Assembly: GCA_003168315.1 (NCBI GenBank)
Contig: PMSP01000223.1
Location: forward strand, 1 to 7,877
Reading direction: 5' to 3'
Source of the DNA: Opitutaceae bacterium
GTDB taxonomy: Bacteria > Verrucomicrobiota > Verrucomicrobiia > Opitutales > Opitutaceae
Length of the DNA stretch: 7,877 nt
Position numbers and translations under genes: made by a program. Shown here piece by piece: positions 6,883-7,877 of the stretch (the first letter of the stretch is position 1; every line of letters begins with the position of its first letter). The notes beneath the pieces were generated by a model. The model was not told where the DNA came from, ran no database searches, and was given only the letters and a program-made list of their open reading frames with translations.

Positions 6883-6897
6883 GACGCCCATGGCGTC
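6883..6897. promoter_or_regulatory. Inverted repeat in the PolX/thioesterase divergent gap
   Basis: GACGCC and GGCGTC flank CAT, a perfect 6-base dyad 13 bases upstream of the PolX start. It lies in the only non-coding stretch (6871-6988) that could hold promoters for the two divergent genes. It could be an operator or a leader hairpin. In GC-rich DNA such a dyad also arises by chance, and I see no convincing -35/-10 pair near it. The rest of this gap holds nothing I recognise. Confidence 0.2.
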
Positions 6898-6988
6898 AAG
6901 TTCAACGCCGTAAGACGCAGGCGGCCTTACTTTTGCGATGTTGCGTACCGCCATGTTCACTCGTTCGCTTGGGCGACCCCCGAAATCG

Positions 6989-7396
6989 ATGCCCTTCACC
7001 TACGCACGCACGGTCCATTTCGCGGATACCGACGCCGCCGGCGTCGTCTACTTTGCGAACTTCTTTGCGATTTGCCACGAGGCCTACGAGGAGTCGCTCT
7101 CCGCGTCCGGAATAGGCCTGAAGGCCTTCTTTTCGGACAACGGGGTCGTTGTCCCGATCGCCAAAAGCGAGGCCGAGTACCTCCGCCCCGTCTCGTGCGG
7201 CGACAAGCTCGGGGTGGCCTTGAGGGTCGCGGCCCTGTCGGAGAACTCCTACGAGATCCGCTATGAGATCATCCGCACCGGCCCCGGTTCCAAGTGCGCG
7301 GCGCGCGTGAGGACGGAGCATGTCTGCATCGATTCGGCGACGCGGGCGCGGAAGGCGCTGCCGGCGGCGCTCGCCGCCTGGGTCAACGCCGGATAG
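6989..7396 (+). CDS. Hot-dog thioesterase, probable 1,4-dihydroxy-2-naphthoyl-CoA hydrolase
   Basis: From the ATG at 6989 this is a 135-residue single-domain hot-dog (4HBT) protein, the usual size. Near the N terminus it carries YARTVHFADTDAAGVVYFAN, holding the catalytic Asp of the YbgC/4-hydroxybenzoyl-CoA thioesterase type (DTDAAGVVY), then ICHEAYEESLSASGI. This pattern is closest to cyanobacterial DHNA-CoA hydrolases of phylloquinone synthesis. The family releases 1,4-dihydroxy-2-naphthoate from its CoA thioester in the cytoplasm, the step after MenB. The facing MenE-like ligase supports a quinone role. The start is uncertain: in-frame ATGs at 6938 and 6953 would add 17 or 12 residues, and none of the three has a good ribosome-binding site. 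I chose 6989 because MPFTYARTV matches the usual family N terminus. The gene converges on the ligase and overlaps it by 14 bases. A general acyl-CoA thioesterase is the main alternative. Confidence 0.85.
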   Translation: MPFTYARTVHFADTDAAGVVYFANFFAICHEAYEESLSASGIGLKAFFSDNGVVVPIAKSEAEYLRPVSCGDKLGVALRVAALSENSYEIRYEIIRTGPGSKCAARVRTEHVCIDSATRARKALPAALAAWVNAG

Positions 7397-7877
7397 GCGG
7401 CGGCGGCCCGGCCGCCGCCTGCCTCAGGAGCTCCGCATGGTTGATCTTGCCCTGGGGGTTGCGCGGCCACGGGAAGATGCCGGCGTATCGCTTTGGATGC
7501 TTGAAGGACTCGAGGCCGGAAAGGGCGGCCTCCACGACCTCGGGCCTTGGCGTGCGGCCGCCCGGGTAGCAGGCCACCACCGACTGGCCCCACTCCGTGT
7601 CCGGTACGCCGATCACGGCCACGTCCTCAAATTCACCGCTCGCTCTCAGGGCTGCCTCCACCTCGTCAGGGGCGACCTTCTTGCCGCCGGTGACGATCAT
7701 GTCGTCGCTCCTGCCGAGGATGACGAGGCTGCCGTTGGCGTCGAACCCTCCCAGGTCGCCGGTCAGCCACGACCTCTCGTCCTTGATCGAGGGAAAGTAT
7801 CCCCTGAACACCGAGCCTCCCTCAACCCGGACCAGGTCGTCGACAATCTCGATCTGCGCATGGGGAAGGGCCGTTCC
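7383..7877 (-). CDS. menE: Acyl-CoA synthetase C-terminal part, probable O-succinylbenzoate-CoA ligase (MenE), runs off right edge
   Basis: The frame is open from the right edge to the TGA at 7383, giving 164 residues of the C-terminal part of an ANL-superfamily adenylating enzyme. Reading inward: a GTALPHAQIEIV segment near the edge, FRGYFP (residues 26-31 of the fragment), TGDLG with its ATP-ribose-binding Asp, the hinge GRSDDMIVTGGKKV, PDEVEAAL, DVAVIGVPD, and near the end NPQGKINHAEL with the conserved catalytic lysine. These match motifs A7 to A10. The protein activates a carboxylic acid with ATP and joins it to CoA. MenE is favoured by the facing DHNA-CoA hydrolase-like gene, since both act in menaquinone synthesis (o-succinylbenzoate to its CoA ester; DHNA-CoA to DHNA), and by the compact C-terminal domain. 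The GTG at 7811 is internal, not a start. Without the N-terminal substrate pocket, another acyl-CoA ligase remains possible. Confidence 0.8.
   Translation of the reverse strand, partial: GTALPHAQIEIVDDLVRVEGGSVFRGYFPSIKDERSWLTGDLGGFDANGSLVILGRSDDMIVTGGKKVAPDEVEAALRASGEFEDVAVIGVPDTEWGQSVVACYPGGRTPRPEVVEAALSGLESFKHPKRYAGIFPWPRNPQGKINHAELLRQAAAGPPPPIRR

Noticed and set aside
5062..7266. Very long open frame on the plus strand of about 734 codons
   Set aside because: It is antisense to PolX, whose domains and catalytic residues are intact, and then overlaps the thioesterase in another frame. No family features are seen in it.
7809..7811. GTG at 7811 as the start of a 142-residue protein
   Set aside because: The same frame stays open to the right edge and encodes further ligase sequence (GTALPHAQIEIV and on), so the codon is internal to a longer gene.

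Overview
The window is GC-rich DNA (I estimate well over 60% GC by eye) from a bacterium, packed with housekeeping and cell-envelope genes. It holds eight protein genes, two of them cut by the window edges. I see no RNA gene, CRISPR array, insertion sequence, prophage or integrase. The longest stretches without a gene are about 85 and 118 bases. A Verrucomicrobiota-like (PVC group) Gram-negative source is my best inference. It rests on a UAP1-like UDPGP-family pyrophosphorylase followed by a phosphohexomutase with an FGTGGIRG motif, an ExeA/GspB-like pair whose second member starts MSLINDALKKA, and a cyanobacterial-type DHNA-CoA thioesterase beside a MenE-like ligase. No single gene proves this.

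Left block (1-2095, all minus strand): an FtsB/DivIC-like divisome protein, then a UAP1-type UDP-sugar pyrophosphorylase 12 bases downstream, then a phosphoglucomutase/phosphomannomutase that overlaps the pyrophosphorylase stop by ATGA and runs off the left edge. The two enzymes would make sugar-1-phosphate and then the UDP-sugar for envelope polymers, next to a septal peptidoglycan factor.

Middle block (2181-3672, plus strand): an ExeA/GspA-type AAA+ ATPase and, 10 bases later, a single-pass Pro/Ala-rich protein with a GspB-like C-terminal domain. Such pairs act at the inner membrane and periplasm in secretin assembly or related peptidoglycan-linked machinery. They diverge from the ftsB block across an 85-base gap that contains a strong GC hairpin followed by TTTT.

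Third block (6870 to 3680, minus strand): a complete bacterial PolX (polymerase core plus PHP domain) whose stop overlaps a likely GTG start (GTGA) of a polyprenyl glycosylphosphotransferase that begins exopolysaccharide or O-antigen chains. It converges on the GspB-like gene, and a short inverted repeat encloses both stop codons.

Right block (6989-7877): a hot-dog thioesterase of the 1,4-dihydroxy-2-naphthoyl-CoA hydrolase type (plus strand) converges, with a 14-base overlap, on the 3' part of an acyl-CoA ligase resembling MenE (minus strand). Together they point to menaquinone synthesis. I found no clearly new biological system. The points most worth checking are the substrate of the UAP1-like enzyme, the coupling of PolX to a sugar transferase, and the hairpin ahead of the ExeA-like gene.
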